Assembly (NCBI GenBank): GCA_025642065.1
Contig: JAODUP010000942.1
Location: forward strand, 114,501 to 178,500
Origin: Paralvinella palmiformis
Taxonomy: Eukaryota; Annelida; Polychaeta; Terebellida; Alvinellidae
DNA length: 64,000 nt
Direction of reading: 5' to 3'
The position numbers and the translations under genes were made by a program. Shown here one piece after another: positions 34,862 through 45,839 of the stretch. The notes under the pieces were generated by a model. It was not told the DNA's origin and ran no database searches. It saw nothing but the letters and a program-made list of their open reading frames with translations. Every line of letters begins with the position of its first letter. Position 1 is the first letter of the stretch.

Positions 34862-35322
34862 GGGTGGCCATTTCTAATTTTCTAAAAAAGAGGACATGGC
34901 GTTCCGAACAAGAGGACATGGTCATAGGCTACCAACTTACCACACACATACGCAAACAGCCGCATGTACATAGTGCATTTAGAAACACCTTTTCCTTTTA
35001 CACAGAAGTAACATAAACGAATATCAATATTTATTTTTAACCCAATTGAAGCAGATGCGTTAAAAGTTCCCTTATTTCCAAAATATATAGGTAGCATGTA
35101 ATGAACTGTTTCTTTCTTGTATTTCTCTCCTTTACTTGCCATCTCCAGGAGTTTTATGTTGGCTAAGCGTTTACTGTACATGGCTGGACATTCTTCTGAG
35201 AAATTAGGCTCCCGTTACAATATGTGACGATCAAAATAGGTCCGGCTTAAGCTGGCGCCGGCTTGAGGATCACCGGCTCAAAAGCCGTACAGTACACCAC
35301 AAAACCGGACATCTGGCCACCC
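34862..35322. mobile_element. Candidate short inverted-repeat element
   Basis: The segment begins GGGTGGCCA and ends TGGCCACCC, and both ends are followed inward by a related GGACAT/GGACATC block. The length is about 460 bp. The ends are hAT-like in style, but no clear 8-bp duplication is visible. Confidence 0.3.
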
Positions 35323-35586
35323 ACCGTAATTTGATGACAGACCGAGAAGTCTCAATAGTCCTAGTCAGTATTTACCAAGTTACGCAGCCTTTGTAACTTT
35401 ATTTGTTAACTTTTGTCGGGCCGTGTTCGGATTTGGGCGAAACGTGACAACATGTGGCCGCTGTGCAGTTTGGGATATTTCCAGGAATTTCGTGAATAGG
35501 CCTACATGACGCCGAAAAAACACCATATATCACATATTACCGCGACCAATCAGACACTACGATTTGTAATTGTTTAATCAATTACC

Positions 35587-36360
35587 ATGGCTGGAGCTGC
35601 TCTTATAGGAAATATTGGAGAATTTAATTCTGATAAGGAAGAGTGGAAAAACTATCAGAAGAGATTAGAAATATGGATGAACATCAATAACATTGAGAAA
35701 GACAATAAAGTGAACGTTTTCTTAGCATTAATTGGTGCTAGTGTATTTGAATTGCTCGTGTCATTGGTAACTCCTAATGATGTAGCAGGAAAGTCTTACA
35801 ACGATCTGACTAAGCTATTAGAGGATTACGACAAACCTAAGCACAGTGTTGTTGGTGAAAGATACACTTTTGGTTCACGTAACTAGCAAGAAAAAGAAAG
35901 CGTTACAGACTTTATTTTGGCTTTAAAGAAACTCAGTATAAACTGTGAGTTTGGTGATTCACTAAAGAACACTCTGAATGACAGACTTCTTATTGGTGTA
36001 CGGAGTCCAGCTATAAAGGCTAGATTGTTCTCATTAGCAACAACAACAGATCTGACTTGGGATAAAGCTTGTTCTGAAGCTCAGGCAATGGAACTAGAAC
36101 ACTATGAGACGACGTCGTGTCAATCTACATCAGTTGTTACACAGAATGTAAATAGGATAACCCGAAAATGGAATGACTCACCGAAGTCAAAGCAAAATAA
36201 ATGGAGTGAAGTCAAGACAAAAGAACGCTAACAGACAGCATAAAACATGTTATCGCTGTAATGGTCAGCATAATCCAGACAGTTGTTATGCCAAGAGATG
36301 GTCATGTCATAAATGTAAAAAAAAATGGACATTGCAAAAGCATGTAAATCATCACGACAT
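35587..36360 (+). pseudogene. Ty3/Gypsy Gag remnant with zinc knuckle
   Basis: The first 99 codons (MAGAALIGNIGEFNSDKEEW) read to a stop at 35884. The same frame resumes with KESVTDFILALKKLSINCEF, a capsid-like block, and runs to 36231. A shifted frame then gives the knuckle CYRCNGQHNPDSC followed by a second C..C motif. The single in-frame stop and the shift make it non-functional. Confidence 0.75.
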
Positions 36361-36369
36361 CAGAAGTAC

Positions 36370-37500
36370 AACAATAACACTCATCAGGTTGATGATAGTG
36401 TAAATACAGTACAAGGACTTAGTTATGAGTCAACGGACCCTGACATAGTACCGCTATATACCGTGTACAGTAGAGAAGCCCAAGGTAAATCAGAAGAAAT
36501 TAAGGATTCAGTCGAAATTGAAGGGACAAAGATAACGTTCATATTGGACACAGATGCTGCACGATCTATTATTTCTCTGCAAACACCATAATCGGTACTT
36601 ATTGGTTACTTAGGAGATCGTATACCGATGTTAGGCGAAGTAATTACTCGCCTTCGGTACGAGAACCAGTAATTCAAGTTACGGTTATTGATTGCCAGAG
36701 GTAACAATAGGGCCCCATTGTTAGGTCGTGATTGGATGAAGTTTATTCACCTGGACTGGAAGAGTATTTTCAAGTCATGCCACAGACACGCGCACCGACG
36801 ACAAATGAAATTATAGCAGCACACCCATCAGTGTTTAAAGAGGGTGTTGGTACCACTAAGCACTTCACAGCCAACATCATGCTGAAACCACATTCAAATT
36901 CAAAAGTTGAGCAAGAATTGCATCGACTTGAGAGTAATGGTGTCATTGTAAAGGTGGAAAGAAGCAAGTGGGCAGCCCCGATTGTGGTTGTGCCAAAGGC
37001 AAATGGATCAATCAGAATATGTGGGTATTATAAAGTCACCATAAATAAAGTTGTGGAGGATACATGTTATTCGTTACCAACAGCTGAGGACTTTTTGCCA
37101 AGTTAGCAGGAGGTAAGGTGTTTACTACGCTTGATTTATCAAATGCTTATCAACAGCTAGAGTTATCTGACGAATCAAAGGAATACCCCACTGTGCACAA
37201 TCATTTTTCAGTACCTACGCCTCGCATATGGCATGTCGACAGCACCGTCGATCTTTCAGAATGTTATGGATCAAGTACTTAGTGGATTGGATCATGTTAC
37301 GTGCTATCTTGATGATATCTTTACTGCATCATCTAATCAGGAGAAACATGAAACAATTCTTGAAGAAGTCTTACAGAGGCTAGAACGTCATAACATTCGT
37401 GTCTATACTTCCAAATGTAGCTTCATGGAAGCTAGTGTCGAGTACTTAGCCATAACGAAGATGCAGATGGACTGCATCCCAAAAAGGAGAAAATAGCATC
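36370..37500 (+). pseudogene. Ty3/Gypsy protease-RT remnant
   Basis: A degenerate protease active site reads ILDTDAARSI, where the family has D[ST]GA. RT follows from about 36830 with KVERSKWAAPIVVVPKANGS, then VFTTLDLSNAYQQLEL in another frame, then MSTAPSIFQNVMD and the catalytic YLDDI at about 37303. At least two frameshifts separate these blocks. The frame ends at 37496, where RNaseH should follow but does not. Confidence 0.8.
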
Positions 37501-37526
37501 TATTTTGAAATCCAGGAAACCTAATA

Positions 37527-38239
37527 ATGTTCCTTGGTATCAAGCGAACATTGACACTACCATATAATCCAGCTAGTAACGCTTGTATTGAACGTTGTGT
37601 TCAGACGTTGAAACAAGGACTACTGAAGTCTCCACCCATGTCTCGAAGCCAGCAGTTAGCTAATTTCCTGTTGATGTATAGTATAACTCCACATACCAGC
37701 ACAGACAGGTCTCCAGCTGAGTCGTTTTTGAAACGACAACCACGTACCACAATCAATCTGATAAAACCTGACTTGCGCAGTAAGATAGTAGATAAACAGT
37801 CACCAGGTGTATCCACTAAGTTTAGACAATTTGAGTGCAGTGATAGAGTTCGAGTCCGAAGCCATCGAAATGGAGAAAAAAAGTGAAACGATTAGGTCCA
37901 CTTACGTATCTTGTTCGTGTAGGCCAGGATGTACGCCATATTCATGTTGATCATCTACTAAGGTCAGGCGAAACTATTTCAGATCACCAGCCAGAATATA
38001 TACCTAGACAGGTGATACCCACCGCTGCACCACCCAACCAAATACCAGTAACACAACCTGGTGGTGTACCGCCTAATCTAAATCCAGTTGTAAACCCAAG
38101 ACAATCAGATCAGAGTTCAGATTCGCCGAATACCAGTGTTACCCAGGATAATAACACACCACCAACTCCCACAGATAAACTACCCGATACACTAACTACT
38201 CCCAGATGCTATCCGTTAAGAGACAGAAAGCCCATTTGA
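37527..38239 (+). pseudogene. Ty3/Gypsy integrase C-terminal remnant
   Basis: It starts inside the integrase core at TLPYNPASNACIERCVQTLK, containing the last Glu of the D,D,E triad. It continues to the PHTSTDRSPAE block, then after a one-base frame change to the GPY/F-type module (GPLTYLV..HVDHLL) and a Pro-rich tail. The zinc finger and first two catalytic Asp residues are absent, which fits an internal deletion. Confidence 0.8.
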
Positions 38240-38399
38240 TCTGTAAATTCTCAGACATTTTGTTGTGCATGCGTATAGGTTATCTTATGTTAGATTTCTT
38301 TTACAATAGTTAGCATAGTCTTGACAAAAGAAAAATACGTATTAGTCTAGTTATAAATATCAGTTTTTGTATAATGCAAAATTAATGTTTAATTAACTT

Positions 38400-39150
38400 T
38401 TACATTAGGTGTGGACAGTGTAATTGTAAAGTCATGGCCGGCTGTCGAATTAATTTATGTAGGGAGAATTAGTAATCGCCCGTTTGTGCCGCTTTAAGGT
38501 TTGTAGCCGACGAATTGTGGGTTGTGAAACCATAGATCTCCGATTTATTAATGTGCGAAAGAAGTTCCGTGCCGCTTGTGGATTTTTAGTCAGCCGGTTT
38601 TTGGGATCGCACGTGTGTAGATGTCGTAGCCGCGGGGTTTGTACTCTATTAATGTGTTCGTGGTGTGGGTTGAATGAGTGAAAGCTTTGTTAATGAATGT
38701 TTGTAATGGTACAGCAAGTCAGCGGAGATAGAATCAAGGGACATGCGAGTCTCCACTGGACAACACGCTGATTGTGCTGGGGGTGGGGAGCATTCCCCTT
38801 TAGACACCTGTTTGAATGTGTGGAGTTTTAGTGGGGGATTGTTCTCGACTCGGCCAAGTCGGCGCTGGTTGGACCAGGTGAGTATACGGGGTCTACCGGA
38901 CAGCAACACTGACGGGGCTGAGGGGACAATTCCCTATAAATATATGGATTTTGATAGATTTGGGGGGAAAGGGTGGAGAAAACAGTAGTAGTAGAGGTGA
39001 TGGTTCTGGAGTGTATAGTTTTTGTACAAATTTGAGTAGAGGAATAAAGTAGATTTTAGACCACATGAGTTCGGAGTTGTGAAAGAGAGAACTTAGCTAC
39101 GGCTGATTTCCAGGAAGGGCCGAGCCGGCCACATCCCGGACCTCGGTACT
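38400..39150 (+). repeat. Probable 3' LTR with tandem promoter-like modules
   Basis: This non-coding stretch follows the integrase tail directly. It contains two related modules of about 120 bp (about 38713-38830 and 38855-38950), each running from an AAGTC.GCG block through a CGGACA/TGGACAACA block to a CAATTCCC/CATTCCCC block. The second ends at a TATAAATATAT box (38935). A poly(A) signal AATAAA lies at 39043-39048. A diverged inverted copy of the module region lies at 40684-40985. Confidence 0.6.
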
Positions 39151-39207
39151 TTTCATAATGTATGCAACTTATAAATAATCATATGTTGTAGTGGCCGACT
39201 GCCGTGA

Positions 39208-39208
<1 letters not shown>

Positions 39209-39245
<37 letters not shown>
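39209..39245. repeat. TA microsatellite
   Basis: A pure TA run at the downstream edge of the LTR-like region. Confidence 0.9.
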
Positions 39246-39248
<3 letters not shown>

Positions 39249-39249
39249 T

Positions 39250-40680
39250 TTATGCATTGAGAACTGATATTCTTGAGATATTATCCTAAACTGCCTAAGC
39301 TTAGCACAATAGTCTCGTTGGGCTGTAAGGGAGAATTAGTATCAAAAGTTGGACGGGTGAGAAGACTACCTCATAACGGCAGCCACCATTAGGTCAATGA
39401 AAATGTCAATGGGCGGGCACAAATACGTAAACCGGATGTAATACGTACAACACAGTCCGGACTGGTATATCACGTTATGATCAGATCAATGTCCGCTTCA
39501 TAGGGGAATCCTTGCTACAGAAGTGTTGTTTTCCGCGTCAAATGGTTGGCACAGGTAATCTGCAGTCATGTTAGAATTGTTATATACATGTATGTTTTAC
39601 TTTTAAATATGGATATTAACAGAGAGCTTAAATATAGAGAGGCGCTACTCTTGATATATGATTTCACAGCCCAGTCATTTAATTGATTCATAGCCTACAA
39701 TTTGCGATCACGTGACAGCTGATCAGAAAATAACTGAACATGGTTTAGGTTATTTCACAGCTTTGTGTGTGGAAGGCGTAGTTTAAAAAAAAAAAAAAAA
39801 CAGTTAGGTATATATGAGGTAAATGCATACAAACATACTTCATCATGTCAGTTTATCATAGTCCATAGATTTTTATTTATTTGGATATATACATATAATG
39901 ATATATACAGCTATCATAACGCAACCATAACACAATTCATCATGTTCGTTTATCATATATTAACTAAACAAAACATCTTTTACTTCTGTCAATAGAAAAA
40001 ATAACAAAATGAATGTTTCTACCACTAGTTGATGTATTTAATAATTAATTTCATAACATTTAAATTATAAATAGAAGTCCATATATATATCAATAAGTAC
40101 CAATTGCTTACGTTTAAAAATAAATATGGATGCAGGTGATCATGTAAATACTCAGCTACTTATAATTATTGTAATTAGGGAAAAATTATCTGATTATAGT
40201 AATGTATATTTGAGAAGTTCAATTATATTATTAACAATAATAAAGTAAAATATACCTCCCACCCATAACATCTTCAGTGGCTCTAGTACATGTAACTGTA
40301 AGCTTATGTATATCTTACATACCCATTTTGTGATTAATAGGTTGATATTGTTCGCTAAAATTTAATCAGATGTTATCTGAAACAAATATAGATCTAGATA
40401 GATCCTGCTTGGGCCTACTGCTTGGGTCATGTCAAGTAGGGGCGTGTCTACTTATGCTTATATTTTAAATATCCTTTATTTTAAAAAAGCCAGAACATAT
40501 CAAATGTTTACACTAGCTTTCATTTCTTTTCGGGGATGTCTTTATTTGTGCATACTTTTTCTGTTACTGCAGCCGAAAGTGGCGCAGAATGAACCAGTGC
40601 CACTAGGTGCCATGTTAACGAAGGGAGTTATCCGTGACAATCTACCTCCGGTCTTAATATGTATGTGAAAAATACCGAGA
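39250..40680. other. Intergenic stretch, no gene supported
   Basis: AT-rich sequence with a poly-A run near 39786. The short open frames (39765-39995 and 40429-40668) have no recognisable motifs. Confidence 0.5.
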
Positions 40681-40683
40681 TCC

Positions 40684-40985
40684 GGGAATTGTCCCTTCAG
40701 CACCGTCAGCGTTGTTGTCCGGTAGACTCCGCATGGTCATCTGGTCCAATCACCGCTGGCTTGGCTGAGTTGAAAATAATCCCCCACTAAAAACTCCTCC
40801 CACATATCCAAACAGTTATATAAAGGGGAATTCTCCCCCAGCATAATCAGCGTGTTGTCCAGTGAAGACTCGCATGTCCCTTGATCCAATCTCCGCTGAC
40901 TTGGCTGTACCATTACAAACATTCACTAACAAAGCTTTCACACATTCAATCCACACCATGAAAACATTAATAGAGTACAAACCCA
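40684..40985 (-). repeat. Inverted fragment of the 38.6-kb LTR
   Basis: The reverse complement aligns with about 38633-38935 over its whole length (shared GGACATGCGAGTCT and GACAACACGCTGATT), diverged by roughly 15% by eye. It keeps both promoter-like modules, and the first carries CTTTATATAACTG where the other copy has a weak TATA. No gag or pol adjoins it, so it looks like a solo or truncated LTR. Confidence 0.8.
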
Positions 40986-41039
40986 ACCAAACCCATTTAG
41001 GACACACACTCCCAAAAGGAACATATAACACCAGTTTCG

Positions 41040-41286
41040 TTTCAGCTCGGATGATCTCCTGTACATTTCAGATCACCGTACATGATTCTGTTTCATACAT
41101 TCAAAGTACTGAGTGGAACAGCACTACTTTATCTAAGCGATCTGATCGATAGGCATATACTAGTGAGAATGCTGCGAATTGAGTCATATTCACTTTTACC
41201 AAAACGTCATACAGCAATGCACGGAGAGAAATCTTTCCTAACATCAGCTCCCAGGCTGTGGAATAAGATGTCAAATCACGTTAAAC
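41040..41286 (+). pseudogene. LINE reverse-transcriptase C-terminal fragment
   Basis: One frame gives FKVLSGTALLYLSDLIDRHI followed by KRHTAMHGEKSFLTSAPRLWN. This is the tail seen at the end of Jockey/CR1/L2-type LINE ORF2 proteins (PPYLSDL, then a GxRSFxxxAPxLWN motif). Only the 3' end is present, which is typical of 5'-truncated insertion, and a hAT element abuts it. Confidence 0.75.
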
Positions 41287-42195
41287 CAGGGTTGGCAGGT
41301 TTTTTACACAAACGTTATTAACACCGTTAATTAACGGTTATTAACGTCATGTAAAAACAGTTTTTTACACTGACTTGTAAAAAACAAAATTTAAATAAAA
41401 TGCAGCTATAACATAGTAAAATTATAACAATATAACATCTACAACAGCATGACTGTAATATATACAATATGTAATACAACAATTGAGTTAACAGACTAAT
41501 CCACATTATGATAACCCAATATCCAATCTAGTTGACCCCTTCACTAACTACTTAACTATGTCTGGTATATGGGTAATTACTACTTGTATATACAGTAGAT
41601 AATCAACTACTCTCAGAATAACCCTCTATTCAATGTTGACAATTACGTGTATTGTAATGTTTTAAAAATGTGACTTCATTACCCAGGTGACATATCATAG
41701 TATTAAAACGTGACTTCATTTTGCCTCAGTACAGAAAGCCAGTCTGAATTTAATTTGAAGCGGTGTTACACTTTCTCATGATCATAGTGTTATATCACAT
41801 TGATACATAACTGCATGTTGGCTTAAATTATAGAAAAGATTCAACTAATACTGTGATTATTATTTGATATCCAGCCTTTAGTATGTATAAATGTGGAAGG
41901 CCACAGAATTCCATATGGGAACATTTGTTACATGTTGCCATTGGAAATAAGAAATATGCAAAGTCCAAAAAATGTGATCATCAGCAATAATAATAATAAT
42001 GCTGCCAGAATGCAAGTCCACTACACAAAATGTTCAATGGATTCAGTTTCATCAGCACCAATTGAGGGAATATTTTCCTACTTTGGAAATATTCACACTA
42101 AAGTGCCCTATCTTCTAGGAACCAGTAAAACTTTTAAGCTGGTATTCTGCAATAGGATTCTCAGAGGCAGTGTTGAATTAGACTACTATAATTAA
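41287..42195 (+). mobile_element. hAT DNA transposon remnant
   Basis: The left edge CAGGGTTGGCAGG is a typical hAT terminus and sits at the break of the LINE fragment. At 42031-42195 a frame reads DSVSSAPIEGIFSYFGNIHT, LLGTSKTFKLVFCNRILRG and VELDYYN, ending in a stop. That is the C-terminal hAT dimerisation domain. The catalytic core is missing between them, so it is an internally deleted copy. The right terminus was not found. Confidence 0.65.
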
Positions 42196-44696
42196 CTGAT
42201 CAGAGGGACAATATTCAGTTGTTGTGCAGAAGAATGATAAATGTCATTATTTTGCTATATTCTTAGTATTCAGGTGTGAAATATTGACAATTATCTGTTA
42301 ATAAAAATTGACGTATGTGAAAGACACTATCACATAAATGTGTTGAACTACATCCATTAAGACTGGTATAATTGGCTTATATTTATAATGAATGAGGTTT
42401 TTAACATTTTTTAAGTTAAAATTACTTATGGACTGGGGGTAACTCGGTCCTGGCATATCTCATCCAATTCGGACTGTAGATGTGTTATTTTACCATCGTC
42501 TCAACTGAGCTGTTATGACAATTACTCCCATCTCAGTCTAAAGTAACTTGCACAAACTGTGCATATCTGTTTCAACAGATGACAGACACTTGATGACTAT
42601 GGTATAGCTAAAATAGTTGTGGAACAACTCTTGACAGGTGTCCATTCATGACACTACCGTTATGGATGGCTTGGTTTTCTTCACAAACCAAGTCTTTCTG
42701 TCTCGCTTTCCCTTCCCTTACTGTGTGTGTGTGTTTATGGTTAATTGAACTATTGATTGGTTTGATTCGTGAATGATGCCTTGTTTACCGTTAGAGCACA
42801 GTCTGATGGTGGTATTGCTGTTGGCTGCTGGCCATGTTGTCACGCCATTTTACAAATCTGTCCAGGCAGATCACGTACGTCATCATAAATGTTGTCCATA
42901 GAGCAGCCATCTGTGTTTACATAATCTCACTACAGATATTTGTTAAAGTACCAACTGTATTATGAACATTAACAACAGATAATTACAGGTAATGTTAAAT
43001 ATCTGGGGCAGTATATTTGTTTGCGTGTGTCTAATCTTATGTAATTGTCGTTTGATATTTTTATAACATGTGTTTTTTTACACTGGGGGCATAGATTTAG
43101 GCTTCAGGAAATGTCAACGTAACTCCGGTGGAGGTACTCGCAGAGCAACTTGCCCCAAATGGCATAAAGTTATCACGGGTGCGAATTTTCTGCTAATCAG
43201 CGATTTCCCGCGTTTTTTTAATTTTGCCCCAAAAAATCAACCATAAATATAATCTTACAATGTTTCCAGATGGCTCTCAAATTTAATTTTTCTTTCTCCT
43301 GTTCTCATTTCTGATTAAATAGGAGAAAGCTAGTCAAATCTATCTACCTTTGTAATTTATTGCAAGCTTTAATTGTCCGTGATAGGGTTGTCATAAGGTG
43401 CCCCCTGCTACACCCAGTGTCTGTCACATGCATGTCTTTTGTTATGATGTCATGTGTGTGTCATCAACCTTCGATCATTAAGTAACCTTATTGTGGGTCA
43501 ATAGTTTCTCTCACTAGAATGTATCACAGATTTAAAGTAAACAAGAAGTGCTACCTGACAGGCAGCAGATATACTTACTGGCTGTATGAGGGCTTAATGA
43601 CAGCTAAAGAAATTCTGCCTTGTAGTGGGTCAATGGCGGAGCTTTTAGTACTAATGACTCAACAAAAGCGATTGTTCTGGCCTTGTGGTTGTAGAGAGAT
43701 AACTCAGTCAAACCGATGCCAAATGGCCTGTGCTGTGCTGTACTGTCCGGGATAAACAAGTTGTTTTTGTGTATTTGGTAATAAACTGGAGACTGACTTG
43801 TCAGATTAAGTAACCATAGCTTCTTTACAACACAGGGTTTTGTCTTATCTCACCTACTATCTGTCCTTTATATAATTATATCTGGAAAGATCTATAGAAA
43901 GGCTCTGTCTATCAGTGACCTTCAAGAGATGTTACCTCATTTAGCGTTATCCACTACTCTATATTCTAAACCATGTTATTTGAGACAGACTAGCAAGATT
44001 AACAGTGACCCAGCGGACATGACATTACAGGGGACGGTTTTTTGTGTGCTTCATCAAGTGTATATGGTGGTACTGAAGACAGACTGGTTGACTTCTAGCC
44101 CAATTGTGGTCTAGTGTTTTTAACAGACAGACAACCACTTATACCAGATGTGTGTAAACGCTGGGCTCAGATCGTGTCAAGTAGTGTCAAGTAGCCCCGG
44201 GGTATTGTGCGTTATGACAATGCACACATCTATTCAAACATCTTCTGCCGAGAAACTTCATATATCAGCTTACCAGATATTAAATGAGAAGATATGGCTG
44301 GTAAGATAGAATAAATAAATGTTTCGAAGCAATGAGTAGCTAACAGTGTTATACATATTAGTGTCAATGAATGGAGCCCTTCACTGGATGTATTCTGTAA
44401 AGTCATATATAAAGCTTTTTGTGCTAACGTGTCAATATAGACAGTTGTTAGCCATCTAGTTTTGTTCAGTGTTATTCACCAGTAAGCTCGTCAGTAAGAC
44501 GTTTGCTAAAGACGTCCATCTTAACAAATGGCAATCTCTGTGTCCTAACAACCTACACAATTACTAGTTAGAATGAATATAGTATGTATGTTATAGATTT
44601 AGTATTGTGGACGAGTCTTTGCACAAAAATATTGTGTTAGTATGTTGTCATTAAAGGGGTACTAATCGAATAGAACAAAAAAATTATATTAGCTAA

Positions 44697-44870
44697 TTAG
44701 GCTATGACAGCTCAGTTGATAGAGTTGCCAGAGACTCAGGGTGAAGATTTGTGGGTCAAGTCATACTACTGTTGGTGAAAGTTTGGCCAGCTTCTTTCAG
44801 TCCCTTGTTTTAAGTTGTACTAGTTCAGCCTGAACCTAGTGAAATTTAGACAGGTATTTCACAGAGTTGA
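44697..44870 (+). mobile_element. Degenerate tRNA-derived SINE
   Basis: GCTATGACAGCTCAGTTGAT resembles a tRNA A-box region and GTGGGTCAAGTC sits where a B-box would be. The body that follows is unrelated to tRNA. The copy is diverged and no duplication is seen. Confidence 0.45.
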
Positions 44871-45074
44871 ATAGGTTGTAGGTTGGATTGAGTGAATTGT
44901 TGTGATGCTATTCTGTAATAAAAGAAGATGATCAGGCTGATCCTTTTTACTCATGGGTGAAACACACCACAGAAACAGGTAATAAATGGATTCAACCCCA
45001 TGACCTGAAACATCTGTATAAGCAGTGTGCTACCAAAAATCATATTATATTAGTGATGGTTATAGTGGTTGTGA

Positions 45075-45095
45075 TGTTGTTGTTGTTGTTGTTGT

Positions 45096-45127
<32 letters not shown>
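45075..45127. repeat. TTG then ATG trinucleotide microsatellite
   Basis: A run of GTT triplets followed by a run of GAT triplets, about 55 bp upstream of the sestrin exon acceptor. Confidence 0.9.
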
Positions 45128-45129
<2 letters not shown>

Positions 45130-45184
45130 TCACTTGTTGTTATAAATCAAATTAATGCTGACGTTGTTGTTTTGTGTTTTCCAG

Positions 45185-45367
45185 GCCGCTGGCCGGCATC
45201 AGTGTTCTTATATAATCAAAATCCAGATGACAGAATTCCTGCTCCAGGGTGGAGATGAGAGATGGTTGAGAGGACTGGAACACATATCACAAAAACTGAG
45301 AGACTTCTATGAGATTAAAAAAATCCTTGCACATAGACCATGGCTGTTGGACAAATCTCATATTGAG
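45185..45367 (+). CDS. Sestrin, single internal exon
   Basis: The exon follows TGTTTTCCAG and ends before GTAGGT; it is exactly 61 codons. It reads AAGRHQCSYIIKIQMTEFLL, then GGDERWLRGLEH and ILAHRPWLLDKSHIE. This matches the sestrin/PA26 block around the human SESN1/SESN2 sequences ARHQCSYLV and LLAHRPWLITKEHI. Sestrins are stress-induced cytosolic regulators of GATOR2/mTORC1, and their N-terminal domain has an alkyl-hydroperoxide-reductase-like site. The Cys and Tyr of that site (C125 and Y127 in SESN2) are present, but Gln stands where SESN2 has His132. No other sestrin exon was found. The remaining exons may lie outside the window, with the LINEs and possibly the Mab-21 gene in a large intron, or the locus may be partial. 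Confidence 0.85.
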
Positions 45368-45514
45368 GTAGGTTATGTCTGTCTATTTCTGACATTTTTA
45401 CAGTAAATTTACAGAGCAAATAAAGAAATAATTTCTAAGGTTCTAAAATTCCATTTATTTAAATTAGCCTATTTATAATATATAAATCAGTTTATTATTT
45501 ATGAAATGTGTTTG

Positions 45515-45605
45515 TGCCATATATGAGCCCACAAGATGTTTTAATTATATTTTAAATTTAAAGCGCTTTAGAGCAATTCAAGTTGAATAAGGTGCTTTAT
45601 AAAAT
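45515..45605 (+). repeat. SINE 3'-tail-like fragment
   Basis: AAAGCGCTTTAGAGCAATTC..AAGGTGCTTTATAAAATATT resembles the conserved 3' domain of several metazoan SINEs (AGCGCTTAGAG..GCGCTATATAAA). The tRNA head is not recognisable. Confidence 0.35.
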
Positions 45606-45839
45606 ATTATGATTATTATCGCAAGTGCAGAAATAGCCAGTTTAGAGACTTTAGAGAGGAAAATGCGCATGCGTGGCCAGTGTTTGCTATAGAGTATAGA
45701 CTATAATAGGGTCTATCTATAAGTTATTTCGTATATATCCTGACTAATCGTATCAACTGAAGTATAGAAAAGTACTATAAGAAGCCATACAGTTGGTCCC
45801 TGATAGATTAGAGGAGATAAAATAACTCTAGAGACAGGA

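Larger units (their letters stand above)
35587..39150 (+). mobile_element. Decayed Ty3/Gypsy retrotransposon
   Basis: Gag, protease, RT and the end of integrase follow in the standard Ty3/Gypsy order on the + strand, then an LTR-like 3' region. Stops and frameshifts occur throughout, and most of RNaseH and the front of integrase are missing at about 37495-37530. No matching 5' LTR is visible upstream of 35587, so the left edge is undefined. Confidence 0.75.
42196..45184. other. Non-coding stretch upstream of the sestrin exon
   Basis: No further sestrin exon or other gene could be recognised. The open frames at 43519-43755 and 43929-44114 lack motifs. The stretch includes a degenerate SINE (44697-44870) and a compound microsatellite, and is probably sestrin intron. 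Confidence 0.5.

Noticed and set aside
43519..44114. Candidate upstream sestrin exons
   Set aside because: The translations do not resemble any part of the sestrin fold and are not bounded by convincing splice sites.
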